From Desertimonas sp963732335 (GTDB taxonomy: Bacteria; Actinomycetota; Acidimicrobiia; Acidimicrobiales; Ilumatobacteraceae), in NCBI GenBank assembly GCA_963732335.1, contig CAVSZO010000038.1, forward strand, positions 62,001 to 126,000: a DNA stretch of 64,000 nt. The letters run 5' to 3'. The translations under genes and the position numbers were made by a program. This document shows, one piece after another, positions 1 to 9,678 of the stretch. The stretch's first letter is position 1. Each line of letters opens with the position of its first letter. Below the pieces are notes generated by a model. It was not told the DNA's origin. It did not search any database and worked only from the letters and a program-made list of their open reading frames with translations.

Positions 1-693
1 GGCCGGCGGTTCGGGGCGCCGAGGAGGACGAGCACGGCGGCCCCGATGAACGTGCCCACGGACACCGCCAGCAGCACTTCGGCGAGGCCGGCGCTCCCGG
101 CAATCAGGATCGTGACAGCAACGAGGAGGAGACCCCGATCGACGCTGCGGCGCCACGTCCTCGCCAGCCATGGCTTGCCGACGGCGCCAGCCGCCGCCGC
201 GCCGGCGAGCACACCCGCCGATGGGAAGCGCGCCGGGATCAACCAGAAGTCGTCCTCCAGCGCCTCAGCGACTCCACCGGGGATGCCGATGGCGCGGTCG
301 AGGAGGGTGTAGGCGCCGAAGCCGAGTGGCGCCGGCAAGGGCGAGGTGGAGGAGCCGTCGCCAGCGCTGTCGGGCGACCAGCGCCGCCACAACGAGTCCC
401 GGGACGAGGATGGCCGCGACCTGAGCGATGGTGACGGCCAGCTGCCGAACGGTGACGGGGATGAGGGCGACGACGTCGGCGACGTCCTCGCGCAGCCCGT
501 CGTTGGTCCCCTCCGCCAACTCGACGAACAGGACGAGGACGATCGTCATCAGGCCCCAGACGACGAGACGGATCACGTCGCCGGGATGGCGGTAGTAGCG
601 CTCGCCGGGGGGCAGGTCGTCGAAGCGGCTGTCCACCGACATCGCTTCCGGCGTCGTGGTCGCCAGCGCGCTCAGGGCCCGCTCGACCGTCAC
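1..693 (-). CDS. Multi-pass membrane protein, 5' part (possibly LPG-synthase-like TM family)
   Basis: The gene starts at a GTG overlapping the stop of the upstream kinase gene (GTGA), so the two are translationally coupled. The first 110 residues carry a charged N-terminus and two hydrophobic segments (about residues 38-60 and 82-106). Near 318-335 the reading frame changes; in the new frame the chain continues as GFGAYTLLDRAIGIPGG and then at least two more hydrophobic helices up to the window edge. The protein is therefore both frameshifted and truncated by the window. Actinobacterial proteins with a lysylphosphatidylglycerol-synthase-type transmembrane region sit beside similar kinases, which suggests this family, but I see no decisive motif. 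It should act in the cytoplasmic membrane, perhaps on lipid or glycolipid substrates shared with the neighbouring PAP2-kinase. Confidence 0.5.
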
Positions 694-2633
694 GTCGTGC
701 CATCCCGAGCGACGGCGGCAACCACCCGCAGTACGAGCACGGCACCGACCAGCAGGCCGCCGAAGCCGAACGCCTCGAACAGTCCGGTCTGCCCGGCGAG
801 CTGTGGCCCGTCGTCGGTCGCCGCGAGCAGCCAGGCCGACGTGACGAGGAACGACGTCCCGGCAAGGACGAGCAGCAGACGGTTGGCCAGGGTGCGCACG
901 ATCCGCCCGCTGTCTTCGTCGAGGATGCCGCGCACGCGCAGCTCGCCTCGCCCGGTCAGGGTGAGGATGCGGTCGACCTGGTCCGGCAGGCGGCGGAGGT
1001 GGGGGAGCATCGCCAGCAGCTCCTGCCCAACCAACTCCTTGCGGTCGACGATGGGCCGATCGTCGTCCTTGCGTTCGACCAACCGCATGGCCGCGGCCAC
1101 GAACGCCAGGTCGGGAACCAACACGCGCAACGTGCCATCCACCGTGACGAGCGCCCGGGACAGCAGCACGACATCGGTGGGCAGGCGCATGCCGAAGCGG
1201 GACAGCGTGGCAACCAGCTCGTCGAACACCGCCGGATCGACCGACGCGCCGGGCCGCACGTGGTCAGCCATCAGCCGGGCGAGGGCGCGTTCCAACTCGT
1301 CGGGCGAGGTCGTGTCGGTGAACTCGGCCACCCGCTCGACTCCGTCACGGAGCAGGCTGACGTCGCGGCGGGCGAGGGCGACCATGATGTCGACGATCGC
1401 GGCCTGTTCGATCGGGTCGAGGCGCCCGACCGCCCCGAAGTCGATGAGCCCGAGTTCGCCCCCAGCGAGAACGAACACGTTGCCTGGGTGCGGATCAGCG
1501 TGGAACACGCCGATCCGGATGATCTGGTCGAGGGTGGCGCGCAGCAGCTCGTCGGCGAGCCGGTGTCGATCCACGTCGGCCTCGTCCAAGCGTCCGATAT
1601 CGGAGACCGTGACGCCCTCGAAGCGCTCCTGGACGAGGACCCGCCTCGTCGACAGGTCCCGGTGCACCGCAGGGACCCGAACCGTCGAGCGGTCGCCCAG
1701 CAGGGCGGCCATCTCACTCATCGCGTCCGCTTCGTGGCGGAAGTCGACCTCCTTGCGCAGGCCCGTGGCGAACTGGGCGAGCAGGTCGCCGGAGCGAACC
1801 CCCTGGCCGAACGGCGTGCGCCGTTGGGCCATGTTGGCGAGCAGCGTGAGGGCAGCGAGGTCGCGCTCCATCATCGCCTCGATGTCGGGGCGCTGCACCT
1901 TGACGACCACCGACTCGCCCGAGCGCAACCGCGCCCGATAGGTCTGGCCGATCGAGGCGGCGGCGAGGGGCTCCCAGTCGAATTCGGCGAACACCTCGTC
2001 GACGGCCGCTCCCAGTTCCTCCTCGAGCACCGCGGCGATGCGATCCTGTGGCTCGGCGGGCACGCGGTTCTGCAACTCGGCGAGCTCGTTGCAGATGTCC
2101 GGCGGCAGCAGGTCGACGCGGGTGGCGGCGATCTGCCCGAGCTTGACGTACACCCCGCCGGCCTGCTCGAGCACGCGCCGCAGGCGCACTCCGGGCGCGT
2201 CGACGGTGCGCTCGGCACGATTCGGGGCCGACAGGAACGGTCCGAACCCCTGCTCGCGGCAGAGCCGGACGAGTTCGCGGTAGCGGCGCAGCACGGAGAT
2301 CCGTCGGCGGATCGCCCGAATCGGACGGGGAGTGACGAAGAGACCGGCGCGCTCGCCGAAGGCGAGCGAACCGGGTCGGGCGAGCAGATCGAGGAGGACC
2401 GCGGCGGCCATCGTCGCCGGAATTCCGATCGCCACGAGGTGGATGGCCAGTCCGTCGGCCCCCCACTCCCAGTCGTTGACCCCGAGGGCCACGAGCACCG
2501 CCATGCCCCAGCCGATCGCCGCCGCCACGAGGCCGGTGACCCAACCGCGCCGCCCGCCGAGCAGTCGCAGCGACAGCATCGTCGTCGCCACGGCGAGCCC
2601 AGCGAGCAGAGGAAGCGCAGCACCGCGACTCAT
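690..2633 (-). CDS. UbiB/ABC1-type atypical kinase, membrane anchored
   Basis: An uninterrupted 647-residue protein of the ABC1/ADCK/UbiB atypical kinase family. Visible motifs in order are KLGQ (about 164-167, the family-specific KxGQ element), the alanine-rich AAAS loop that replaces the glycine-rich loop (224-227), VVVKVQRP with the ATP-binding lysine (about 245), HADPHPGNV (378-386) and LIDFG (396-400). Three hydrophobic segments precede the kinase domain (about 7-27, 32-51, 61-84) and a pair closes the C-terminus, as in UbiB. Family members support isoprenoid quinone or other lipid pathways; the substrate here is unknown. The start overlaps the stop of the PAP2-kinase gene by 4 bp, and the stop overlaps the next membrane protein, so all three are probably one transcript. 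Confidence 0.88.
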   Translation of the reverse strand: MSRGAALPLLAGLAVATTMLSLRLLGGRRGWVTGLVAAAIGWGMAVLVALGVNDWEWGADGLAIHLVAIGIPATMAAAVLLDLLARPGSLAFGERAGLFVTPRPIRAIRRRISVLRRYRELVRLCREQGFGPFLSAPNRAERTVDAPGVRLRRVLEQAGGVYVKLGQIAATRVDLLPPDICNELAELQNRVPAEPQDRIAAVLEEELGAAVDEVFAEFDWEPLAAASIGQTYRARLRSGESVVVKVQRPDIEAMMERDLAALTLLANMAQRRTPFGQGVRSGDLLAQFATGLRKEVDFRHEADAMSEMAALLGDRSTVRVPAVHRDLSTRRVLVQERFEGVTVSDIGRLDEADVDRHRLADELLRATLDQIIRIGVFHADPHPGNVFVLAGGELGLIDFGAVGRLDPIEQAAIVDIMVALARRDVSLLRDGVERVAEFTDTTSPDELERALARLMADHVRPGASVDPAVFDELVATLSRFGMRLPTDVVLLSRALVTVDGTLRVLVPDLAFVAAAMRLVERKDDDRPIVDRKELVGQELLAMLPHLRRLPDQVDRILTLTGRGELRVRGILDEDSGRIVRTLANRLLLVLAGTSFLVTSAWLLAATDDGPQLAGQTGLFEAFGFGGLLVGAVLVLRVVAAVARDGTT

Positions 2634-4862
2634 CGCGTCTCACCCACGCACGGTGGTGCCCCGAGACCACAGAGACTGAGCCCGGTGCGATCCTCCACGA
2701 GGTCGACCAGCTCGTCGCGCGGCTGGAACGAGAGGGCGCTGTCGAGCTCGACGAGCAGGGACGCGCTGGCCGTGTCGTCGAGGTCGAAGTCGACGGTGAC
2801 GCACGCCCCGTCGAACAGGTACGTCCTCGTGGCCCGCACGTCGGGCGGCAGCTGCGTCGGCGCTTCGTACCGTCGCGCTCCGACCTCCTCACTCGGTACC
2901 TCGACCGCGTCTCCGAGTTCGCACTCCCGCTGCGGCTCCAGGGTCACCTCTACCCGGTGATCGGACGCCTGCAGCACGAAGTGGCTGTGCCCGCGCTTGA
3001 CGACCACCTTTCCGACCTCCCAGCCCGCAGGAATCGAGGAGATGCACGGGATCAAGGGTGCCGTGGGCACCGACTGCGCCATCAACACCATCACGTCGTT
3101 GGTGCCGCACGTCGCCGCGGCCTGATCCCGTCCGGGCCGCCCAGGGTCGTTGAGTGGCAGTTCGGCGGGGAGGAACATCCCGTACACGTTTTGGATGAAC
3201 AGCAGCGAGCCGGCGAGCAGGGCGAGCACGAGAATGATGCGGCGCGGTCCCCAGCGTTGCAGGGAGATCGGCTGGCGTTGCGGGGCGAGGCGGCGGAACT
3301 GGGTGACGAGATCGCGACCGTCCTTCTTGAGCATCACCCGCAGCTGCGTCGGGCTGGCGATGCCGCGGGCGGCGGCGAAGGCTTCGGCGATCTCGTCGGG
3401 GGTGAAGTAGGCGAGGGCGCGCTGGTAGACGCGTTCGGGGTCCGTGCGGACGGCGAGGACGAGCATCATGTTGGCGAGGTCGACGGCCTCCCGCCATGGT
3501 GACGGGCGAACCTGGGCGAAGGCGACGTCGATGAGGTGCAGGTGCCCGTCCTTGACCAACAGGTTGGCCGGCTTGATGTCCCGGTGGGCGACGCCGGAAT
3601 TCCACAGCTGGCGGACCAGGGCAAGCCCTTCGTCGATGATCTGATCGTCGACCTCGGCGTCGCCGATCTCCTCGGCACCGTCGAAGAACTCGGTGACGAG
3701 CAGGTACTCGCGCTCGGGGGTCAGCTCGACGATGCCCACGGACCGCGCCGTGGGCAGGCCGGCGTCACCGAGCAGGCGCATCGCGTAGTCCTCGTGCTGG
3801 ATCAGCTGGCGCACCGACCTGAACGGCTTCTCGTCCTCGAGGTTGCCGTAGAGGATCGTCCGCCCGAGCTTGTACCAGCGGTCGGCGCGGACATGGTTCA
3901 TCGCGTAGAGCTTCCCGAACAGGTACGTGTCGGGATCGCCGGCGATCCGCAGCCGCAGCGGGGTCGACCCGCCGGAACCGGCGAGCCCGACCGGCTTGCT
4001 GTCGACGACGGTGAGCCCGAGTTGGTCCTGCACGGCCTGGCGGATCGCTGCCCCGCGGCGTCCCGTGACGTCGAGATGGGCGGTCTTGCCGCGCCGGTAG
4101 GCGACCGGGAAGAACTCGTTCGGCGTGAAGAAGCGGAACGCCAGCAGCGGGATGGCGACGCCGATCGCCACCGCGGTGAGGACGTCGAAGGGATGGTCGA
4201 TGCCGAGGTACAGGCGGGCGATCGCAACAAGGACGACGACGGCGCAGCCGACGAACTTGGCGATCGTCCGCGGCCTGCCGGGAACCACGACGGCGTAGAT
4301 CACGCCGACGACCGTGAAGCTCACGATGGCAACCGCCGCCGAGGGCAGCGAGTAGCCCTCCCAGCGGCCGATCTGGGTGACGTCGTAGGGCCGGGGTCTG
4401 GCGTACATCCCGATCAGCAACACGCCGATGACCTGGAAGACGAAGGCGCTCGCCAGGTACGTGAACAGGTGGCGCCAGCGGCGGAACACGACCATCGACA
4501 CGAGTAGGCAGATCGCCACGACCGACAACGTCCAACCCGTCGCCGCTCGATCGACCGCACGCAGGATGTCGGTCAGCCAGCCGGTGCGGGCGCGGGCGAA
4601 GCCGCGCGAGACGGCGGCGTCCACGCGATCGGTGACCCGCCGTGCCCACGCCGAGTGCACGGTCACGACCATCCACGCGATCAACAGGATCGAGCCGGCG
4701 AGCCACAGCTTGCCGGTCGTGCCGATCGTCCTCGGCAGTGGTGGCGGGGCGCCGGTCGGCCGTCGCCGCCGGCGTCCCCAGCGGGCGGACGGCGGAACAT
4801 AGGTGACGGCCCCGTGGCCGTCGAGCTGCTGTGCTGATCGCCGGTCGCTCGCTCGTGGTCAT
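2630..4862 (-). CDS. PAP2-like membrane domain fused to a lipopolysaccharide-kinase-like domain
   Basis: The N-terminal half is a six-helix PAP2-type membrane domain with ARPRPYD and GIDHPFDVL, matching the first and third phosphatase motifs. The central motif reads SLPSAAVA where active enzymes have PSGH, so the catalytic histidine is missing. The second half is a kinase-like domain with HRDIKPANLL and LIDVAF (catalytic loop and metal-binding Asp). A further transmembrane helix and a cysteine-containing outer domain follow. The first long in-frame start is a TTG at 4684, but conserved-looking coding sequence extends upstream (VTYVPPSARW... rich in Arg/Pro). An ATG at 4862, in another frame, overlaps the upstream stop as ATGA. 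I therefore place the start at 4862 with a one-base shift near 4800-4850. It probably acts on a lipid-linked or polyprenyl substrate. Confidence 0.75.
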
Positions 4863-5833
4863 GTGAGCCCCTCGGCCCGCAGCCAGTCCGCGGCGATCGC
4901 CGCGACATCGTCAGCGCCAGGCGTCGCCGCGTCGACCGTGTTGAGCTGGCGCAGCGAGTCGGTGTCGAGCTCGTGCGAGACCGCGTTGATCACGGCGACC
5001 GACATCGGCACCCCACCGTTCGAGGATCTCACGTGTGGACCAGCGGGGTGATGTTCTCGGCGGGCTGGAGATGTCGGTCATCGGTCAGCTCGACGTAGTC
5101 GACGAGCTGCGGGTCGGTGCTGAACAGCAGGGCGACATCGACGTAGCCGTCGCCGAGCGCCTGGTGCGTGACCTGTCCGCCGGCCTCGAGGGCGACGAAG
5201 TCGGCGAACTCGAGCCCATACACATCACGAAGCCCGACCTGGCACAGCGGGCGCGTCGGCGCACTCGGGCGGACCGCCGAGGACGAGCTCGGGGGCGACA
5301 GCCGCCAGATCACTGAGTGTGGTCAGCCCGTACCGTCGAGCGGTGTCCTCGCTGACGACGAACGTGTTGACGTTCTCCGCCGGTGCTGCGTCGAGGGCGG
5401 TGATGGTGCTTCCGGCGACGACACCCTCGAGGGCACGGTGGTTCGTCGCCGGGTCGGCGCTGGGCGCGACGGCACCGGCGCTGAAGAAGGCCACCGCAGT
5501 CCCGCCGTACTCCGGCACGAGCTCGATCAGTCCGGCATGCAGGGCGGGACCGACGAACTCTCCGGGGCCGAGCCCGAGCGCCCGTTCGACGCGGAACCCG
5601 CTCTCCTCGAGCGCCTGGCTGTACAGCTCGGCGAGCAGCACGCTCTCGGGGAAGTCGAACGAGCCGACCGTGATGGCGTCGTCGCCGAGGACGTCCGGCG
5701 CGACGATGCCCTCGTCGTCGTCCTGCGCACGCGGCCGATGCGTGAGCAGATGCCGCCCGCCGACGATGATCGCTGGACGGATCGTGGGTCCACGTCGACC
5801 ACCTCCCGACGCGGGCAGCAATAACGTCGCTCC
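4859..5833 (-). CDS. Glycine betaine/choline-type ABC transporter substrate-binding protein (frameshifted)
   Basis: Three fragments in different frames join into one OpuAC-type solute-binding protein. About 5720-5290 gives ITVGSFDFPESVLLAELY, then VPEYGGTAVAFF, the typical start and hinge of this family. About 5290-5040 gives QVGLRDVYGLEFADFVALE and a ligand-lobe segment ending LTDDRHLQPAENI. About 5035-4859 gives the C-terminal helices ending DWLRAEGLT. Frame changes lie near 5280 and 5035. The N-terminus is unclear: a cysteine in the context SAAC followed by AGDDDEG appears if another indel near 5720 is allowed, which would make it a lipoprotein. It binds a quaternary ammonium osmolyte outside the membrane; no permease or ATPase gene is visible nearby. 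The stop overlaps the ATG of the PAP2-kinase gene. Confidence 0.7.
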
Positions 5834-5834
5834 T

Positions 5835-6443
5835 GTGGCTCGCCGGGACGAACTGATCGCCATAGCCGTCGGTCTGCTCGTGCTCGTCGCCGGCGCCTTG
5901 GTCGCCGGCGACGGGACGGTGCCGGGGTGGGAGGAGGGCGTTTTCCATGGCGTCAACGGGCTTCCGGACTGGCTCTACCCGATCGTGTGGCCGGGAAACC
6001 TCCTCGGTGCACTCGTTCTCGTTCCGATCGTCGCCGTGCTCGCCCTCAGCGTGCGCCAGTACTGGCTCGCCCTCGCCGTCGTGATCGCCGGCGTCGTCAA
6101 GCTCGTCTCCGAGCGGGTCGTCAAGGCAGTCGTCACGCGTGAGCGCCCGGGCACGTCGATCGGTTCGGACATCGAAACACGTGGCGACGTGAGCGTCAGC
6201 GGTGAGAGCTTCGTGTCCGGACACGCCATTCTCGCCGCTGCGGTAGCCATGGTCGTGGCGCCGTATGTTCCGCGGGGCGGCCGCATCGCCCTCGGGCTGC
6301 TCGTCGTGTTCGTGATGTTCGCCCGCGTCTACGTCGGCGCCCACAACCCGCTCGACGTGATCTGTGGTGCCGCCCTCGGCGTCGCCCTCGGCGCGGCGAT
6401 CAACCTCGCGCTCGGCGCGCCGCGCCGGTCACAGTCGCGGTGA
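5835..6443 (+). CDS. PAP2-family membrane phosphatase
   Basis: A 202-residue integral membrane protein beginning with GTG at 5835, just after the divergent binding-protein gene. All three phosphatase motifs are intact: KAVVTRERPGT, SFVSGHAILA and ARVYVGAHNPLDV, with the expected Arg-Pro, Ser-Gly-His and His...Asp residues. Five or six hydrophobic helices surround them. Family members remove phosphate from phosphatidic acid, phosphatidylglycerol phosphate or undecaprenyl pyrophosphate at the outer face of the membrane; the exact lipid cannot be told from sequence. The full active site contrasts with the degenerate PAP2 domain of the fusion protein at 2630-4862. It ends 14 bp from the convergent OmpR-type regulator gene. 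Confidence 0.85.
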   Translation: MARRDELIAIAVGLLVLVAGALVAGDGTVPGWEEGVFHGVNGLPDWLYPIVWPGNLLGALVLVPIVAVLALSVRQYWLALAVVIAGVVKLVSERVVKAVVTRERPGTSIGSDIETRGDVSVSGESFVSGHAILAAAVAMVVAPYVPRGGRIALGLLVVFVMFARVYVGAHNPLDVICGAALGVALGAAINLALGAPRRSQSR

Positions 6444-6457
6444 CGGTCGAGCAGGTC

Positions 6458-7165
6458 TCAGCTCGTCCAGCGCGTCTGGCCGAAGCGATAGCCGACCGAG
6501 CGCACGGTCTCGATCATGTAGGCGTGCTCCTCGCCGAGCTTGGCGCGCAGGCGGCGGACGTGGACGTCGACGGTGCGCGCCCCGCCGTAGTACTCGTAGC
6601 CCCACACGCGGTTGAGCAGCACCTCGCGGGTGAACACCTTGCCGGGGTTCTGGGCCAGGAACTTGAGCAGCTCGTACTCCATGTACGTGAGATCGAGGTG
6701 TCGCCCGCTGATCGTCGCCTGGTACGTCGCCACGTTGAGCTGCAGCTCGCGGTACTCGACGACGTCCTCCGTCGGTGCCGCCCCGGTACGCCACAGCAGG
6801 TGGCGGATCCGCGCCTCGAGCTCGGCCGGATGGAACGGGAGCAGGCAGAAGTCGTCGAACAGCTCGTCGCGGAGGTCGAGGTCGGCGATCTGGGCGCCAC
6901 CGACGAGGATCAGCAGGCGGGCCGCCGGACCGCCCGCCCCGTTCTTGCGCAACGCCCGGATGAACGCCCACGCCGAGGCCGAATCCTCGGACGCGTCGAC
7001 GATGACGCCGGCCCACCCGGCCGACGGCTCGTGCTCGGCCGCCTCTGCGGCAGTGCTGACGGCCTTCCACCGATACCCGCCGAGATCGAGCGTGCGGGCG
7101 AGCTCGGGAGAGACCGTCGTGGCGAACACGGCGAGAAGGTCCGCTGTTGCCGGATCGGCGGACAT
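6458..7165 (-). CDS. OmpR-family response regulator, GlnR-like orphan
   Basis: A 235-residue protein with an N-terminal receiver-like domain and a C-terminal OmpR/PhoB winged helix (about residues 140-230, including LTYMEYELLKFLAQNPGKVF and GGARTVDVHVRRLRAKLG). The receiver has one candidate phospho-acceptor, Asp57 in VIVDASED, but I see no acidic pair near the N-terminus, the usual Mg-binding pocket. This matches the atypical, kinase-independent receivers of GlnR-type nitrogen regulators. No histidine kinase gene is adjacent. It lies 32 bp downstream of glnA in the same direction, so it is likely the last gene of a glnII-glnA-regulator operon and probably controls it. The start chosen is ATG 7165; a GTG two codons upstream is possible. 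PhoP/MtrA-type regulators are alternative assignments. Confidence 0.85.
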   Translation of the reverse strand: MSADPATADLLAVFATTVSPELARTLDLGGYRWKAVSTAAEAAEHEPSAGWAGVIVDASEDSASAWAFIRALRKNGAGGPAARLLILVGGAQIADLDLRDELFDDFCLLPFHPAELEARIRHLLWRTGAAPTEDVVEYRELQLNVATYQATISGRHLDLTYMEYELLKFLAQNPGKVFTREVLLNRVWGYEYYGGARTVDVHVRRLRAKLGEEHAYMIETVRSVGYRFGQTRWTS

Positions 7166-7197
7166 GCTCACGGACGAACGTTCCTCACCATCCGCAC

Positions 7198-8553
7198 CTA
7201 CAGCGCCGTCAGGTAGCGCTGGATCTCGAAGTCCGAGACGTGGGTCTTGTAGGCCTGCCACTCCCGCCACTTGTTGCGCAGGAACCACTCGAAGATGTGG
7301 TCGCCGAGTGCCTCGTGAACGAGGTCGGACGTCTCCATCGCGTGCAGCGCCTCGGCGAGCGACTGCGGCAGCCGGCCGATGTCGAGCTTGGCGAGTACGT
7401 CGTCGTCGATCTCGAAGAGGTTGGCGTCGGCCTCGGCCGGCAGCTCGTAGCCCTCGGCGACGCCACGCATCCCGGCCGCCAGCATCAGGGCGAAGGCGAG
7501 GTACGGGTTGCATGCCGGGTCGGGCGAGCGGTACTCGACTCGCGTCGCCGTCGGGTTGCCGCGCTTGGCGATCGGCACACGAATCAGACCGCTGCGGTTG
7601 TTGCGCGCCCACGACACGTGGATCGGCGCCTCGAAGCCGGGGACGAGACGCTTGTAGCTGTTGATCGTCTGGTTGGTGATCGCCGTGATCTCCGATGCAT
7701 GGCGCAGCAGCCCGGCCATGAACGCCTTGGCCGTCGCCGACAGGTTGTAGCTGTCGGCCTCGTCGTAGAACTCGTTGCGGTCGCCGCGGAACAGCGACAT
7801 GTGCGTGTGCATCCCCGAGCCCTGCACGCCCTGCAGCGGCTTGGGCATGAACGTGGCGTGCACCCCCTGCGACGCGGCGACCTCGCGGACGACGAGGCGG
7901 AACGTCATCACGCTGTCGGCCATCGTCAGGGCGTCGGTGTGGCGAAGGTCGATCTCCTGCTGGCTCGGGGCGTCCTCGTGGAAGCTGTACTCGACGGGGA
8001 TGCCCATCGCCTCGAGCGTGCGGATCGTCTGCTTGCGCAGCGTTCCGGTCACGTCGTTGGTGGTGAGGTCGAAGAAGCTGGCGTCGTCGAGCGGCTGCGG
8101 CGGGGCGCCCTTCTGCGGGGCGGCGAGGTAGAAGAACTCGATGTCGGGGGCGACGTAGAAGATCAGCCCCTCTTTGTGGGCCGCCTGGACGTGGCGCTTG
8201 AGCACGTGGCGGCAGTCGCCGCCGAACGGAGTGCCGTCGAGGTTGTGGATGTCGCAGAAGATCCGCGCCTCGGGGTCCTTCGTGTCGCCGAAGGGCAGCA
8301 GCTCGAACGTGTTCGGATCGGGGACCGCCAGGACGTCGGCCTCCTGGATCCGCGAGAAGCCCTCGATCGACGAGCCGTCGAACGTCATCCCGTCGGCGAG
8401 GGCGTTCTCCAGTTCGGCCGGAGAGATGGCGAAGCTCTTGAGGTTGCCGAGGATGTCGGTGAACCACATCCGCACGAGGCGCACGCCGCGCTCCTCGACG
8501 CTGCGCATGATGTACTCACGCTGCTGCTCCTGGAGTTCAGCTCACGGCGTCAT
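7198..8553 (-). CDS. glnA: Glutamine synthetase type I (GlnA2-like)
   Basis: Catalyses ATP-dependent formation of glutamine from glutamate and ammonia. The GS-I signatures DGSSIEGF and GMHTHMSLF are present, and the C-terminus LRNKWREWQAYKTHVSDFE is family typical. Where adenylylated enzymes carry the NLYD tyrosine motif, this protein reads NLFEIDDD; the Phe argues against control by adenylylation. The first in-frame ATG at 8508 lies inside conserved sequence: codons for LQEQQREYIMRSVEERGVRL, resembling the N-terminus of GlnA2 proteins, precede it. An ATG at 8553 with a good ribosome site (AAGGACC, 8 bp upstream) starts in another frame, so I place the start there with one indel near 8540. 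About 445 residues result, normal for the family. It follows glnII by 21 bp. Confidence 0.93.
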
Positions 8554-8574
8554 TCTCGCAGGTCCTTCGTGGTT

Positions 8575-9606
8575 CTAGCCCTTCTCGATCGCCGAGCAGA
8601 CCGTCTCGGTGAGCAGCCGGGCGACCACGTAGGGGTCGACGTTGGCGTTCGGGCGACGATCCTCGAGGTAGCCCTTCTGGTCGTTGTAGACGTGCAGCGG
8701 GATGCGGACCGACGCCCCGCGGTCGGACACGCCGTAGCTGAACTTGTTCCACGGCGCCGTCTCGTGATGGCCGGTGAGGCGGTCCTCGATGCCGTGGCCG
8801 TAGTTCTTGACGTGCACCTCCCAGTTCTTCTCCAGCGCCTTGCAGGCCTTGATGATCGTGTCGTAGCCGCCCTCTTCACGCATCTCGCGGGTGGAGAAGT
8901 TGGTGTGCGCGCCGGCGCCGTTCCAGTCGCCCTTCATCGGCTTGGGGTCCAGTGTCGCGGCGACGTCGAACTCCTCGGCGGTGCGGTAGAGCAGCCAGCG
9001 GGCCACCCACAGCTGGTCAGCCACCTCGAGCGGCGGCAGCGGGCCGATCTGGAACTCCCACTGCCCGATCATCACCTCGGCGTTGAGACCGCTGTAGGCG
9101 AGTCCGGCCTCGATGCAGTTGTCGAGGTGCTCCTCGACGATCTCGCGCCCGAAGATCTCGTCTGAACCGACACCGCAGTAGTAGCCGCCCTGTGGCGCCG
9201 GGAAGCCGCCGATCGGGAAGCCGTACGGACGGCCATCCTTCATGAACGTGTACTCCTGCTCGATGCCGAACAGCGCCTCGTGGCTGGCGTACTTCTTCGC
9301 CGTCTTGACCAGGGCGGCGCGGGTGTTCGTCGGGTGCGGCTTGTCGTTGGCCCCCCACACCTCGCACATCACGAGGACGTTGTGGCCGCCGCGGATCGGG
9401 TCGGGACAGTGGAACACCGGCTTGAGCACGCAGTCGCTCTTGTCGCCCGTGGCCTGGTTGGTGCTCGAACCGTCGAAGCCCCAGAGCGGCAGTTCGGCGC
9501 CGTCGTGCAGGATCTTCGTCTTCGAGCGCAACTTGGCGGTCGGCTCGGTGCCGTCGATCCAGATGTATTCAGCCTTGTAGACCACGTGTTCCTTCTCTTG
9601 TGTCAT
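8575..9606 (-). CDS. glnII: Glutamine synthetase type II (eukaryotic-type)
   Basis: A 343-residue GS-II enzyme, the shorter type known from eukaryotes, rhizobia, Frankia and Streptomyces. Diagnostic segments are LWGFDGSSTNQA, VLVMCEVW, FGIEQEYTF, PQGGYYCGVGSDEIFGR, EVMIGQWEFQIGP, WNGAGAHTNFST and the C-terminal RRPNANVDPYVVARLL. All substrate-binding regions appear intact and no frame change is needed. ATG 9606 fits the family N-terminus; upstream codons are not conserved. It is the first gene of the minus-strand group glnII-glnA-regulator, and three 11-bp-spaced half-sites lie 73-100 bp upstream. GS-II is heat labile and not adenylylated in known cases, so regulation is probably transcriptional. 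Confidence 0.95.
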   Translation of the reverse strand: MTQEKEHVVYKAEYIWIDGTEPTAKLRSKTKILHDGAELPLWGFDGSSTNQATGDKSDCVLKPVFHCPDPIRGGHNVLVMCEVWGANDKPHPTNTRAALVKTAKKYASHEALFGIEQEYTFMKDGRPYGFPIGGFPAPQGGYYCGVGSDEIFGREIVEEHLDNCIEAGLAYSGLNAEVMIGQWEFQIGPLPPLEVADQLWVARWLLYRTAEEFDVAATLDPKPMKGDWNGAGAHTNFSTREMREEGGYDTIIKACKALEKNWEVHVKNYGHGIEDRLTGHHETAPWNKFSYGVSDRGASVRIPLHVYNDQKGYLEDRRPNANVDPYVVARLLTETVCSAIEKG

Positions 9607-9678
9607 GTGCCCGCCGGGCACGCTGGTGCGCGGGGCTTCCACCCGCCCCTAATCCTGGGGGGCCAGCGTTGCCGATCC

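Noticed and set aside
346..2960. Long plus-strand reading frames opposite the kinase genes
   Set aside because: They are typical GC-rich antisense shadows: Arg/Pro/Gly/Asp-rich, no motifs, and opposite clear kinase domains.
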